DNA from: Spirosoma telluris
GTDB lineage: Bacteria > Bacteroidota > Bacteroidia > Cytophagales > Spirosomataceae
DNA length: 64,000 bases
Direction of reading: 5' to 3'
Assembly (NCBI GenBank): GCA_003259005.1
Contig: QLII01000001.1
Span: 7,059,001-7,123,000, forward strand
Below, piece after piece: positions 1-8,831 of the stretch. Position 1 is the first letter of the stretch, and every line of letters begins with the position of its first letter. The translations under genes and the position numbers were made by a program. Below the pieces are notes generated by a model. The model was not told the DNA's origin and did no database searches. It worked only from the letters and a program-made list of their open reading frames with translations.

Positions 1-191
1 CAGCCGTTCGGCTATCTCCATAACGGCCACGGGGCCCTGCCGGGCGATGAGCACAAAAATGGTAGCCCAGCGCACGTCGAAGTTAACCCCGATTGCCGAT
101 AGGTGGCGGTTACACCCTGCCAATACACATCACTTAATCGCCTGAGTCGGCTAGCCAGCGCTAACTCGGCCATTTCGGCCATAAAATCCAT
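1..191 (-). CDS. MarR-family transcriptional regulator, N-terminal part (runs off window; frameshifted)
   Basis: The reverse strand from the ATG at 191 reads MDFMAEMAELALASRL, then, after a one-base shift at the C run at 87-90, continues VNFDVRWATIFVLIARQGP to the window edge. This is the usual start of a MarR-family winged-helix regulator (helix 1 and the lead-in to the DNA-binding helices). The C-terminal half is outside the window. As written, the first frame soon hits a stop; restoring one G on the coding strand repairs it, as in many other genes here. Two overlapping palindromes sit just upstream of the start and suggest autoregulation. Family call is fairly safe; target genes are unknown. 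Confidence 0.6.
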
Positions 192-196
192 AGTAT

Positions 197-213
197 GTAA
201 GTACTTACGTAAG
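197..213. promoter_or_regulatory. Overlapping palindromes, probable MarR operator
   Basis: GTAAGTACTTAC (197-208) is a perfect 12-bp palindrome and CTTACGTAAG (204-213) is a second perfect palindrome overlapping it by five bases. They lie 6-22 bases upstream of the MarR-type start codon, where a self-binding dimer would block transcription. Binding is inferred from position and symmetry. Confidence 0.45.
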
Positions 214-490
214 AGATAACATAGTTAGAGAAAATTTTACTACACAGCAAGAAACCATTTACTTATTTCTGCGAGCAACCGAATAACGTTACGTGTTGAT
301 TGAAGAGCTTTGGTAAAAAAACGTATTTATGTGCCATTATGAAAACTCTGTAGCCGAATACTAAAGTATTTCAAATCAGGTAGGGATTCTGAGTTCCGCT
401 TCTTATTTTTGTACTTTACTAAGAAACCAATAAGCCGCGAAGTAGTACTGGTACAATCTGTATTGAACACATCGCAAATCGTAAATCTAT

Positions 491-1801
491 ATGCAAACTT
501 CAACCTACGTCCCCTACAAGGTTAAGGACATCGCGCTGGCCGAGTGGGGCCGCAAGGAAATCAAACTTGCCGAAGCTGAAATGCCAGGCCTGATGGCCCT
601 TCGTGCTGAATACGGCCCTTCGCAACCGCTCAAAGGCGCACGCGTTGCTGGATGCCTGCACATGACTATCCAGACCGCCGTTCTCATTGAAACGCTGGTT
701 GAGCTGGGCGCTCAGGTAACCTGGTCGTCTTGTAATATTTTTTCGACGCAGGATCATGCTGCTGCTGCTATTGCTGCTGCCGGTATTCCGGTTTATGCCT
801 GGAAAGGTATGAATGAAGAAGAGTTCAACTGGTGTATCGAGCAAACGTTGTTCTTCGGCGAAGATCGTCAGCCGCTCAACATGATTCTTGACGATGGTGG
901 TGACCTGACCAACATGGTTTTCGATGTGTATCCTGAACTGATTCAGAACATCAAAGGTCTGTCGGAAGAAACCACAACCGGTGTTCACCGCCTATATGAG
1001 CGGATGAAGAATGGTACGCTGCACCTGCCTGCGATCAACGTAAATGACTCCGTAACGAAGTCGAAATTCGATAACAAATACGGTTGCCGTGAATCGCTGG
1101 TGGATGCGATCCGTCGCGCTACCGACCTGATGCTGGCTGGTAAAGTGGCCGTTGTCGCTGGTTATGGTGATGTAGGTAAAGGCTCGGCTGAGTCGCTGCG
1201 GGGTGCCGGTTGCCGGGTTCTGGTAACTGAAATCGATCCAATCTGTGCGCTTCAGGCTGCTATGGATGGTTTTGAAGTAATTCCGATGGACGAAGCTGTT
1301 CCTCGTGCGCAGATTTTTGTAACGGCAACGGGTAACGTAGGCATCATTAAAGGCCGTCACTTTGAAGCCATGCGCGACAAAGCGATTGTTTGTAACATTG
1401 GTCACTTCGACAACGAAATCGACATGGCGTGGCTGAACGAAAACTACGGTCACACAAAGAGCCAGATCAAGCCACAGGTCGACATGTATGAAGTAAAAGG
1501 CAAAGAGATCATCATACTGGCTGAGGGGCGTTTAGTGAACCTGGGTTGTGCTATGGGCCACCCTTCGTTCGTTATGTCATGCTCGTTCTCGAACCAGACG
1601 CTGGCGCAACTGGAGTTGTGGGCAAACTCGGACAAATACGAGAATAAAGTATACGTTCTGCCAAAAATCCTTGATGAGAAGGTTGCTGCTTTGCACCTTG
1701 CTCATGTAGGCGCCAAGTTGGAGCCACTGGAGCAGGCACAAGCCGATTATATCGGTGTGCCGGTTGCAGGTCCGTTCAAATCGGAAATGTATCGCTATTA
1801 A
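491..1801 (+). CDS. ahcY: Adenosylhomocysteinase (S-adenosyl-L-homocysteine hydrolase)
   Basis: Cytosolic enzyme that reversibly splits S-adenosylhomocysteine into adenosine and homocysteine in the activated methyl cycle. The 436-residue product has the full family length. Visible signatures are the substrate-side segments [16 protein letters not shown] and [10 protein letters not shown] near residues 55-150, the NAD-binding glycine motif [19 protein letters not shown] around residue 222, and [11 protein letters not shown] around 300. The C-terminus ends in KSEMYRY, like the conserved KxxxYRY tail of the family. It stands alone and is closed by a strong hairpin terminator. No SAH riboswitch was recognised in the 300-base leader. 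Very confident call. Confidence 0.97.
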   Translation: MQTSTYVPYKVKDIALAEWGRKEIKLAEAEMPGLMALRAEYGPSQPLKGARVAGCLHMTIQTAVLIETLVELGAQVTWSSCNIFSTQDHAAAAIAAAGIPVYAWKGMNEEEFNWCIEQTLFFGEDRQPLNMILDDGGDLTNMVFDVYPELIQNIKGLSEETTTGVHRLYERMKNGTLHLPAINVNDSVTKSKFDNKYGCRESLVDAIRRATDLMLAGKVAVVAGYGDVGKGSAESLRGAGCRVLVTEIDPICALQAAMDGFEVIPMDEAVPRAQIFVTATGNVGIIKGRHFEAMRDKAIVCNIGHFDNEIDMAWLNENYGHTKSQIKPQVDMYEVKGKEIIILAEGRLVNLGCAMGHPSFVMSCSFSNQTLAQLELWANSDKYENKVYVLPKILDEKVAALHLAHVGAKLEPLEQAQADYIGVPVAGPFKSEMYRY

Positions 1802-1827
1802 TTAAGCATAAGATTTTCAGTACATTG

Positions 1828-1859
1828 GCGCGGCTTTGGAAACGAAGCCGCGCTTTTTT
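1828..1859 (+). terminator. Rho-independent terminator after ahcY
   Basis: GCGCGGCTT (1828-1836) pairs perfectly with AAGCCGCGC (1845-1853) around an eight-base loop and is followed by six T residues. It lies 27 bases after the ahcY stop codon. Confidence 0.9.
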
Positions 1860-1903
1860 GTAGTAAATTTGTTAGTATTGGCACAAGGAAACGACGCTCG
1901 ACT

Positions 1904-2482
1904 ATGATGTTCCCGCTAAATCCCACAATCCGCCGGGATGATCGCCTGAATGACGATGAATTTTATGCCTTCTGTCAGGCAAACCCATCGCTTCGTATTG
2001 AACGTGAAGCGGATGGTCAGATTATTTTTGAGATGCCCACTAATACAAAAACTGGATTACGAAACGCCGATCTTATCACAGAGATTGTTCTGTGGAACCG
2101 TAAAAAAAAGTTGGGATTGGTAGCTGATTCAAGCGCGGGATTTACGTTGCCTGATACGTCGGTTCGAGCGCCGGATGTGTCCTGGATTAGCCATGAACGG
2201 TGGAATGCGCTGTCTGAAAAGGAGCAGGATAAATTCGCTAAGATTTGCCCTGATTTCGTGATTGAATTAATGAGTGACTCGGATGAAAAGTACACCCTAC
2301 CCGCTAAAATGGAAAAATACCTCAGAAATGGCGTTCGGCTGGGTTGGGTAATTGATCCGTTTAGTCAACAAACAACGGTGTATCGTCCTGAGGGTGAGAT
2401 TGAAGTCGTGAATTTTACGGACATATTGTCTGGAGAGGCTGTTCTACCTGATTTTGAATTAAGACTAAGTGACTTGTTATAA
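1904..2482 (+). CDS. Uma2 family (DUF820) endonuclease-like protein
   Basis: A 192-residue protein of the Uma2/DUF820 family, which has a PD-(D/E)XK nuclease-like fold; its cellular role is not established. Supporting segments are RLNDDEFYAFCQANPSLRIE near the start, the middle block VRAPDVSWISHERW, the acidic strand CPDFVIELMSDSD, and KMEKYLRNGVRLGWVIDP, where Asp and Glu-Leu-x-Ser residues sit in the usual catalytic pattern. Such genes are often found as several copies in Cytophagales and Cyanobacteria. A TAAATTTG -7-like box lies at 1864-1871. No partner gene is adjacent. Confidence 0.88.
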   Translation: MMFPLNPTIRRDDRLNDDEFYAFCQANPSLRIEREADGQIIFEMPTNTKTGLRNADLITEIVLWNRKKKLGLVADSSAGFTLPDTSVRAPDVSWISHERWNALSEKEQDKFAKICPDFVIELMSDSDEKYTLPAKMEKYLRNGVRLGWVIDPFSQQTTVYRPEGEIEVVNFTDILSGEAVLPDFELRLSDLL

Positions 2483-2524
2483 GGTACTTATTAATACCTT
2501 TATGCTTCATTTGCATGTACGTCT

Positions 2525-3657
2525 ATGAAACGTCTGTTCCTGCTCTTGTTTCTGTCTCCTCTGCTTGGTTCGGCGCAGGTTACCATCGACACGCTACACT
2601 GGAGCGCTACCAGACGTTTGCAACTTTCCGATTTTCATTCGCCTACCCAACCCGGCCTGGGTGGCTCCGAATTTTATTACCAGATTGGGTATGAAGTCCG
2701 GCCAACGTCCATCTGGAGTCAGCCTGCTATCGAGTCATTTTGCTTAATGTTTCGCAACCTGTCGTGGGTGTCTGAAACCGCCAGGAACGAGCGAACGCTG
2801 GCTTATAATCAAATACTGTTTGATTTGGTAGAGGTGCATACCCGCCTAATGCAAGCCAAGCTGATTGCCCTCGGGGCCGATCGTCGATTTAAGCAGCAGG
2901 CCCGGCAAATTGAGTACCTGACCAACTCTGAGTTGGGGGCAGAAGTCAACCGCTTTCGGGCGGAAACAGGTGGAGGTGACGATGTAGAGGCTTTGCAAAA
3001 GTGGGAGAAGCAGATTGCCCAGCGGCTTTACGATACCCCGATCTGATTACCACATTTAGTACATCGAAAATTGGGTATGGCGTGTTCTTTGGTGGAGGTG
3101 GAATTGTAGCAACGGGAGCGCTTGCCCAAACACTTAATACATCGGCAGGCGTTGTTTTTGGAATCGATATTGCCTTTCAGCGAACGATGGTCATGTTCCA
3201 TCCAACGCTCTACAATGGTACATTACGGTCGGGTTTTTGGCATAATAACCAGCAGTGGGAAAAAGATATGCCTATTAGTCCCATGTTATTCGAGTTGGGA
3301 GTGGGCCGCGTTGTTTATGATGGGCCACGCAGTCGGATCATTCCGTATGTTGGGTATCTTTTGCTTGATTTAGCACCCCGAGACAAGAAGGATGAACGCT
3401 ACAAAGGGTTATCCTTGCTAACGCATTCACCAACCCTGGGGCTTATGTTCGATATTAAACTGGGCGACAATACGCGTAAACCCGACCTCTCGGAACATAG
3501 CTTCTGGTTTGTGCGGACAAAAGTATCCTATAGTCCTATTCTGGACGAGAAGCCTTTTTCGGGTGGCCTTTTTAATCTGCAAATCGGTCTGGGTGGCTTT
3601 GGGCGGATGCGCAAGGTGCATTATAAACCAGATCATACGGTGATTCTTACGCGCTAA
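2525..3657 (+). CDS. Secreted protein of unknown function (frameshifted in this sequence)
   Basis: One gene appears as two overlapping frames. The first starts with a clear signal peptide (MKRLFLLLFLSPLLGSAQ) and runs to YDTP. The second continues DLITTFSTSKIGYGVFFGGGG and ends near 3657. The break is at the CCCC run 3036-3039; one extra C joins the frames into 377 residues. The first half has a long charged helical stretch (residues about 85-165). The second half contains strand-like, glycine-rich segments, possibly a small outer-membrane beta-barrel. I recognise it as a conserved-looking hypothetical with no assigned function. No operon partner is evident. Confidence 0.6.
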
Positions 3658-3749
3658 GGACCTGTAAGACCGTTTTATCATTTGTACGAGCGCTTTCTAA
3701 CGATTTGTTAACGCAGGATTGCGCAGAGTTTCCGAACTTGCGAATACGT

Positions 3750-4489
3750 ATGAAAAAATACCTTCTACTGCTGGCGCTGGCTGGTCTCTCTGCCTGTAAC
3801 CCTGGCTACCACCTTACTAAACGAACGGCTAATCGTATTGGTGTAGATTCGCTGGCAGCTTCAGCTGACGCTAGTGTTGCTAACTTTCTGATACCTTATC
3901 GTGAGAAACTTGATAAGGCCATGAACGAGGTCTTGACAAGTGCAACCAAGCCTATTGAAAAAGCCTTGCCTGATGGCCCTCTCAATGATTTACTAACCGA
4001 CGCCGTGCTCCAGCAGGCGTCTCAACGCTATGGCAAACCCGTCGACTGTTCGCACCTGAACTACGGGGTATTCGGGATAACCTGCCTCAGGGTAATATCA
4101 CCATCGGTTCTGTTTTTGGCGTTATGCCATTTGATAATCAGTTGGTTATTTTGACGGTTAAGGGCGATATGCTCCTGCAATTACTCAATCATTTTACAAA
4201 TTCACACGGATTGGTTGTGGGCGGATTACGGGTTAAAATTCATGATAAAAAAGTACAGTCTGTGACCTTCACCAATGGCCGGACGCTACAGCCTGACGAA
4301 ACCTATACAATTGCCATGAGCGATTATATAGCCGATGGGGGCGATAGTGCTAATTTCCTGAAAAATGCGGTTAAGCGCGAAAATATGAACTATTTAATCC
4401 GTGATTCCCTGATCGATTATTTCCGGCAACAGGGCAAAAGCGGCCAACCTCTTACTCCTGTTTCTGATGGACGCATTAGCATCGAATAG
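3750..4489 (+). CDS. 5'-nucleotidase C-terminal domain lipoprotein (frameshifted in this sequence)
   Basis: The start at 3750 gives a lipoprotein signal, MKKYLLLLALAGLSAC, with the lipid-attachment Cys in a typical lipobox. The rest matches the C-terminal substrate-binding domain of UshA-like 5'-nucleotidases: NDLLTDAVLQQASQ, then NYGG-I, GSVFGVMPFDNQLVILTVKGDMLLQLL and YTIAMSDYIADGGD. The frame breaks at the GGGG run 4065-4068; one more G gives a continuous 246-residue protein. It overlaps the next gene, which encodes the metallophosphatase domain, so the usual single UshA chain is encoded here as two proteins in reversed order. Probably periplasmic nucleotide salvage. Confidence 0.8.
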
Positions 4490-5411
4490 ACGCCAGTTTC
4501 TGAAATTACTGGGTACAGCCGCCGTCGTTGGTTCGATTGCGCCCGATGTGCTAGCCCATTCAGACCGAGCCAGTTCAGGCCGAGCCAAAACATCATCGCT
4601 CACTATCCTGCATACAAATGATGTACATAGTCGGCTTGACCCATTCCCGATGGATGGAAGTCGTAATGCGGGGAAAGGTGGGGTCGCTCGCCGGGCGACG
4701 CTGATCAAAAAAATCAGACAGGAACAGGCGAATGTATTGTTGTTTGATGCGGGCGATATTTTTCAGGGGACACCTTATTTTAACCTCTACAAAGGCGAAC
4801 CCGAAATTCTGGCCATGAACCAGCTCGGTTACGATGCCGGAACCATTGGCAACCACGATTTTGATGGAGGAATCGACAACATGGTTACCCAATTTGGTAA
4901 GGCTAGTTTCCCGCTGTTGATTGCCAATTACGACTTCAAAAACACGGTCATGGATGGAAAAACCATGCCGTATAAAATATTCGAAAAAGACGGGATTCGA
5001 GTCGGGGTTTTTGGGTTAGGGATTCAGCCCGCAGGCTTGATTCCGAAAGAAGCGTACAAGGAAACAAAATACCTTGATCCGATTGAATTAGGCAGTGATA
5101 CCGCAGCTCAGTTGCGTCATGACAGGAAATGCGACTACGTCATCTGCCTGTCGCACCTGGGATTTAAATACAACAATGAACCTACGGTTTCTGATAACAT
5201 ACTGGCGGCTAAAACCAGGAATATTGACCTGATCATTGGTGGGCATACGCATACCTTTCTGGATGCGCCCGTAGCGGTTAATAATCTCGATGGACAGCCT
5301 GTCTGGATCAACCAGGTGGGGTTTGCTGGTATCAATCTGGGCCGAATCGACCTGGCTTTTGAACGTGGGAAAGCCGTTTCAAGTGCCGGAAAGTCCGTTG
5401 AAGTTAAGTAA
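4467..5411 (+). CDS. Metallophosphatase (5'-nucleotidase N-terminal-type), Tat-exported
   Basis: Calcineurin-like phosphoesterase of the UshA/5'-nucleotidase group, 314 residues. A twin-arginine signal, NRRQFLKLLGTAAVVGS, starts at residue 7 and predicts folded export with metals bound. All metal-ligand motifs are present: LHTNDVHSR, DAGDIFQGTPYF, GNHDFDGG, LSHLGF and GGHTHTFLD. It lacks the C-terminal nucleotide-binding domain, which is supplied by the preceding gene; the two overlap by 23 bases and are probably translated together. It likely removes phosphate from nucleotides in the periplasm. Substrate range cannot be told from the sequence. Confidence 0.92.
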   Translation: MDALASNRRQFLKLLGTAAVVGSIAPDVLAHSDRASSGRAKTSSLTILHTNDVHSRLDPFPMDGSRNAGKGGVARRATLIKKIRQEQANVLLFDAGDIFQGTPYFNLYKGEPEILAMNQLGYDAGTIGNHDFDGGIDNMVTQFGKASFPLLIANYDFKNTVMDGKTMPYKIFEKDGIRVGVFGLGIQPAGLIPKEAYKETKYLDPIELGSDTAAQLRHDRKCDYVICLSHLGFKYNNEPTVSDNILAAKTRNIDLIIGGHTHTFLDAPVAVNNLDGQPVWINQVGFAGINLGRIDLAFERGKAVSSAGKSVEVK

Positions 5412-5423
5412 CTTTGCCAAAAT

Positions 5424-5517
5424 AGCGAACGAGTGAATGAGCGAAAGAGCGAAAGATCTGGAGCGCTAAGCACTCGTTCGCTCCGTTCCGGCGGTCCGGT
5501 TCACTCTTTCGCTCTTT
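5424..5517. repeat. Nested inverted repeats upstream of purQ
   Basis: AGCGAACGAGTG (5424-5435) is repeated in inverted form at 5471-5482, and AAAGAGCGAAAGA (5444-5456) in inverted form at 5505-5517. The two pairs interleave, so both stems cannot form as a simple nested hairpin. The block fills the gap between the phosphatase gene and purQ and ends eight bases before the purQ ATG. Confidence 0.7.
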
Positions 5518-5525
5518 ACATTTTT

Positions 5526-6212
5526 ATGAAATTTGGTGTTGTTGTTTTCCCCGGCTCTAACTGCGATCAGGATGCAGTGGACACGCTGGAACTGATGGAC
5601 CAGGAGGTCGTTAAACTCTGGCACAAAGATCATGACCTGCAAGGCTGTGATTTCATTATCCTACCCGGTGGTTTCTCCTACGGTGACTACCTCCGTACAG
5701 GCGCTGTAGCCCGATTTTCGCCCATTATGAACGAGGTAATTGCCCACGCTAACCGCGGTGGCTATCTCATGGGTATCTGCAATGGATTTCAGGTGTTGGC
5801 CGAAGCGCGGTTGGTGCCGGGAGTCTTGCTCCGCAATGCGAACCAGCAGTATGTCTGTAAAAATATTTACCTGACTCCCCAGTCGCCCGATGCGCTGTTG
5901 ACCGCTGGTCTTGATCGGCCTTCTTATAAAATTCCAATGGCTCACGGCGAAGGGCGTTATTTTGCCGATGCCGATACGCTGAAATCCCTGAACGATAATG
6001 GGCAGGTTCTGTTCCGTTATTGTGACGAAACGGGAGCCATCACAGAAGCGGCCAACCCCAATGGTAGTTTAGAAAACATTGCTGGGGTGACCAATCTGAG
6101 CAAAAACGTGTTCGGCATGATGCCCCACCCCGAACGGGCTGCCGATCCTGCCCTTGGCAATATGGATGGAAGACTGATTATGGATCAGATTCTTAAGGCA
6201 GTACTGGTATAA
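5526..6212 (+). CDS. purQ: Phosphoribosylformylglycinamidine synthase subunit PurQ
   Basis: Glutamine amidotransferase subunit of the fourth step of purine synthesis; it hydrolyses glutamine and passes ammonia to the PurL subunit. The start at 5526 (MKFGVVVFPGSNCDQD) is the conserved N-terminus, so an upstream in-frame ATG at 5433 is not used. The 228-residue length is typical of the separate small subunit. Visible motifs are FPGSNCD, PGGFSYGDYLR, the nucleophile elbow GICNGFQVL with catalytic Cys, and the C-terminal MMPHPERA carrying the His-x-Glu pair. No purL or purS lies in the window. Confidence 0.96.
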   Translation: MKFGVVVFPGSNCDQDAVDTLELMDQEVVKLWHKDHDLQGCDFIILPGGFSYGDYLRTGAVARFSPIMNEVIAHANRGGYLMGICNGFQVLAEARLVPGVLLRNANQQYVCKNIYLTPQSPDALLTAGLDRPSYKIPMAHGEGRYFADADTLKSLNDNGQVLFRYCDETGAITEAANPNGSLENIAGVTNLSKNVFGMMPHPERAADPALGNMDGRLIMDQILKAVLV

Positions 6213-6218
6213 ACAATA

Positions 6219-6299
6219 GAACGCAGATGACGCAGATTTTTTATGATTTAAATGGATTTATATCCGCGTAAATCATAAAAATCCGCGTCATCTGCGTTC
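6219..6299. terminator. Long hairpin between convergent purQ and cyanophycinase genes
   Basis: Arms of about 31 bases (6219-6250 and 6269-6299) pair almost perfectly, beginning GAACGCAGATGACGC. The hairpin lies between two convergent stop codons, so it can act as a terminator for both strands. Sequence of this type also occurs at 25797-25863. Confidence 0.75.
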
Positions 6300-6302
6300 C
6301 AT

Positions 6303-7199
6303 TTATTTCGCAGGCTCGTTTGGTCGTGGTGGGCGCGTGTCGATGACTTTTCTGGCCTGCAAGTCAAATTTTTGCCCTTTGCCGAGGAAATAGAATGGGC
6401 CACCGGTACTGTTTTGTCCAGATGGATACTTCGTGCTATTGGCAATCTGATTAGCTTCGTAAATACCAACATAGGAGGCACCTAGTACGTCAAAGGTATT
6501 TTGCTGTACCACAATAGCGGTTCCTTCGTCGATAGCAATACCGAGTAATTCAGGACGGGCTTTAATGACCTCGATGAGGTCAAACTGGCGGTTCCGGCGC
6601 AGAAAGTGCTGATCGATAGTAACGTTGTGAATGAAATCCAGCCCCTGCGTGTGGTCACCCACCATAATGGAATTGCCTTTGGTATCGCCCCGCACCATAA
6701 ACGACCCCTGAATAGTAGCCCCCGCCGAGGTTCCTCCAATGACACCACCCCGACTAAGCACAGCGTTAAATTCTTTGTGCGCCAATGTATTCAGATACGA
6801 ATCGGTTAGCCGCCAATGACGGCCACCAACAAACCAAATACCCGTTGCTTTCTTCAGGGGTGCAACAAATGCTTCCTGATTGGCCACTTTCGGATCGCGT
6901 GTGTGCAGAATGGTGATGTTTTTGACACCCAGGCTAAGTAGCTTTTCTTTTTCGCGCGGAGCACTGTTGGCCGAAGAGTCTTCGCCTGCGGTTGGAATAA
7001 TAACGATGTCGGCATTGGCTGGCCCGCCTGCCAGATCAACGAAGCGAGTCCATAGGTCGGTACCCATAGCCCCTCCACCCACAATCATCAGCGCCCCTTT
7101 TTCAGGTCCCACCATCTTGGGGGTTGATGCTGTTTGCGCGTGACTTAGATCAGTAAGGAGGAATCCTAAGAAGATGAGTAAGAGGAAGTGCTTTTTCAT
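6303..7199 (-). CDS. Cyanophycinase-like peptidase, family S51, secreted
   Basis: Serine peptidase of the S51 family, which cuts cyanophycin (multi-L-arginyl-poly-L-aspartate) into Asp-Arg dipeptides; related members act on other acidic peptides. The 298-residue product has a signal peptide ending about ...LSHAQ, so it acts outside the cytoplasm. The family core is clear: GALMIVGGGAMG, VIIPTAGEDS, WFVGGRHWRLTDSYL, the nucleophile motif GGTSAGATIQGSFMVRGD, and DQHFLRRNRQFDLIE. IAIDEGTAIVV follows. It stands alone, convergent with purQ. The exact substrate is not shown by the sequence. Confidence 0.9.
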   Translation of the reverse strand: MKKHFLLLIFLGFLLTDLSHAQTASTPKMVGPEKGALMIVGGGAMGTDLWTRFVDLAGGPANADIVIIPTAGEDSSANSAPREKEKLLSLGVKNITILHTRDPKVANQEAFVAPLKKATGIWFVGGRHWRLTDSYLNTLAHKEFNAVLSRGGVIGGTSAGATIQGSFMVRGDTKGNSIMVGDHTQGLDFIHNVTIDQHFLRRNRQFDLIEVIKARPELLGIAIDEGTAIVVQQNTFDVLGASYVGIYEANQIANSTKYPSGQNSTGGPFYFLGKGQKFDLQARKVIDTRPPRPNEPAK

Positions 7200-7277
7200 A
7201 CCAGATTGTAGTTTGGTTTTACTGTGTAAGATACACCGTATCCAAAGTTAATAAGATGAGCTTGCAGATAAGACAAA

Positions 7278-7354
7278 TTTTTAGATGGGATTTGCTGGAT
7301 AAACAGGATTTAAGCACTGCAAATCCTGCTTATCCAGTAAATCCCATCTAAAAA
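7278..7354. repeat. Long intergenic hairpin between divergent genes
   Basis: Two 34-base arms (7278-7311 and 7321-7354) pair almost perfectly around a nine-base loop, with an A/T-rich edge on both sides. It lies between the cyanophycinase start and the cysteine-synthase remnant, so it does not obviously terminate either gene. Confidence 0.75.
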
Positions 7355-7395
7355 AACAAAAAAGGATACTTTTAGACTAAAATTCCGATAGCCTT

Positions 7396-7549
7396 ATGTC
7401 TCCGTCAACATCTTCCATTGCGTTCACTACATTACAAGCCATTGGGAAAACACCCCTTGTTCGTTTGAATAAAGTACCTGGCCCGAAGAGTGCAGACGTA
7501 TTCGTAAAACTGGAATAGTATAACCCCACCGGCTCTTACGGGGATTAAT
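7396..7549 (+). pseudogene. Cysteine synthase / PLP-lyase N-terminal remnant
   Basis: From the ATG at 7396 the frame reads FTTLQAIGKTPLVRLNKVPG and then DVFVKLE, which is the N-terminus of the cysteine synthase/O-acetylserine sulfhydrylase family. A TAG replaces the next codon, followed by YNPTGSYGD and a TAA. In the intact family this block is NPTGSYKDR, where Lys binds pyridoxal phosphate. Here the Lys codon reads GGG and similarity ends at once. About 45 residues remain of roughly 300-450. The AraC-type gene begins at the break, which suggests a deletion or insertion joint. This is true decay, unlike the one-base frameshifts elsewhere. Confidence 0.7.
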
Positions 7550-7571
7550 GGTCATAGACAAACTAAAGGCA

Positions 7572-8659
7572 ATGGACAACTGGAAATCAGTTATTTTTTT
7601 ACTTGCTTCGGGGCAGGGATTGTTGCTTAGTTTAGCCTTGTTGGCCAAAGGTAGGCGAGGGCAGCTATCGAATGTATTTTTGGGTCTTATCCTTTGGGTT
7701 ATTTCGCTTGAACTGCTGAACGCCTGGGGTATGCAGGTAAAGTATCATAGTTCCCCTACAGCGTTTCCGTTCTGGGTATTACAATCTTACCTGATCTTAC
7801 CGCCTTCAGTATGGCTGTTTGCCCAGTTGAGTATAAAGCCTGATTTTAAGTTCAGGCGCACGTATTGGCTGCTCTATCTGCCAAGCGGCATAGAAGTGAT
7901 TGTGCGTATAGCCAGGAGTCTTTACCATCATATAACGGGCGTATATTTACCTTCTCTTATAGAAAACTCTGCCTGGTTTTTCTTTGCCGAAATCCTGCCT
8001 ATTGGCGGTATGTGTATTGTGTTGTGGGACTATGGCCGTAAGCTGATTTTAGTCCATAAATCGTTGAAGGGGTATTCTGGCAGAGCAGAGCCTATCCGCT
8101 TTTTTAGGTTATATGGTCTATTTGGATTTCTACTCTTGCTTACCATCTTATGGGTTTTTGGCGTGGTGATTAACTTCCCGATTTTTGGCTTTATCGAACT
8201 GATCTTAACCCTTTTTCTATTTACGTTAGGGTATATTGGCTACCATGATGCTACGTTTTTTGAAGTACCCCAACTGTTTAACTATCAATCAACCGAAAAG
8301 CCTACCTTTTCCCAATACGACGATGCTAAGCAACTACAGCGTTTGACCAAAGCTTTCCAGCAGGATATGTTACATACTCAGTCTAAACTTACACTGGAAG
8401 ATTTAGCCAGTACGATTAACCTTCCTCCCCGGTATGTGTCTTACCTGATCAATACGTATCATGGCACCAACGTCAATCACTTTATTAATACCTTCCGCGT
8501 CGAAGAAGTGATCCGTAAACTAAATGATCCTGCAGAACAGCACAAGACCTTGCTGGCACTGGCTTTAGAGGCCGGCTTTAATTCCAAATCTACCTTCAAC
8601 CAGTTTTTAAAAACCACACAGGACAATCACCCTCTCAATATTTGCAGTTCCAGAAATAA
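7572..8659 (+). CDS. Membrane-anchored AraC-family transcriptional regulator (frameshifted near C-terminus)
   Basis: About 360 residues. The N-terminal 230 residues hold seven or so hydrophobic helices (SVIFLLASGQGLLLSLALL, then FLLLLTILWVFGVVI and others). The C-terminal 100 residues form an AraC-type double helix-turn-helix: LTLEDLASTINLPPRYVSYLIN, then LALEAGFNSKSTFNQ. The frame slips at the TTTTT run 8604-8608; with one more T it reads FKNHTGQSPSQYLQFQK and stops at 8659, the normal family ending. Without the repair the frame runs to 8708. It may sense a membrane signal; no target is evident. An alternative start is at 7548. Confidence 0.85.
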
Positions 8660-8831
8660 TGAATGTAGCCTGAGGGTAGGAAAGGTTTACGTAAGCCAAT
8701 GGCTGTAGGGGAGGTAAGTCCGGAAACACGATGTTGGACGTCCAGAATCCCGTTTTTGAGCGCATAGTGGCTTTGAAAAATATTGCTTTGCTGACCTAAA
8801 ATCAGTTGGCAATTTTTCAAATCGTTCATTT

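Noticed and set aside
214-490. SAH riboswitch or other leader RNA before ahcY
   Set aside because: No matching conserved core or pseudoknot could be found by eye; the leader is A/T-rich.
500-1635. Three antisense open frames inside ahcY
   Set aside because: They lie fully opposite a strongly conserved gene and show no family features.
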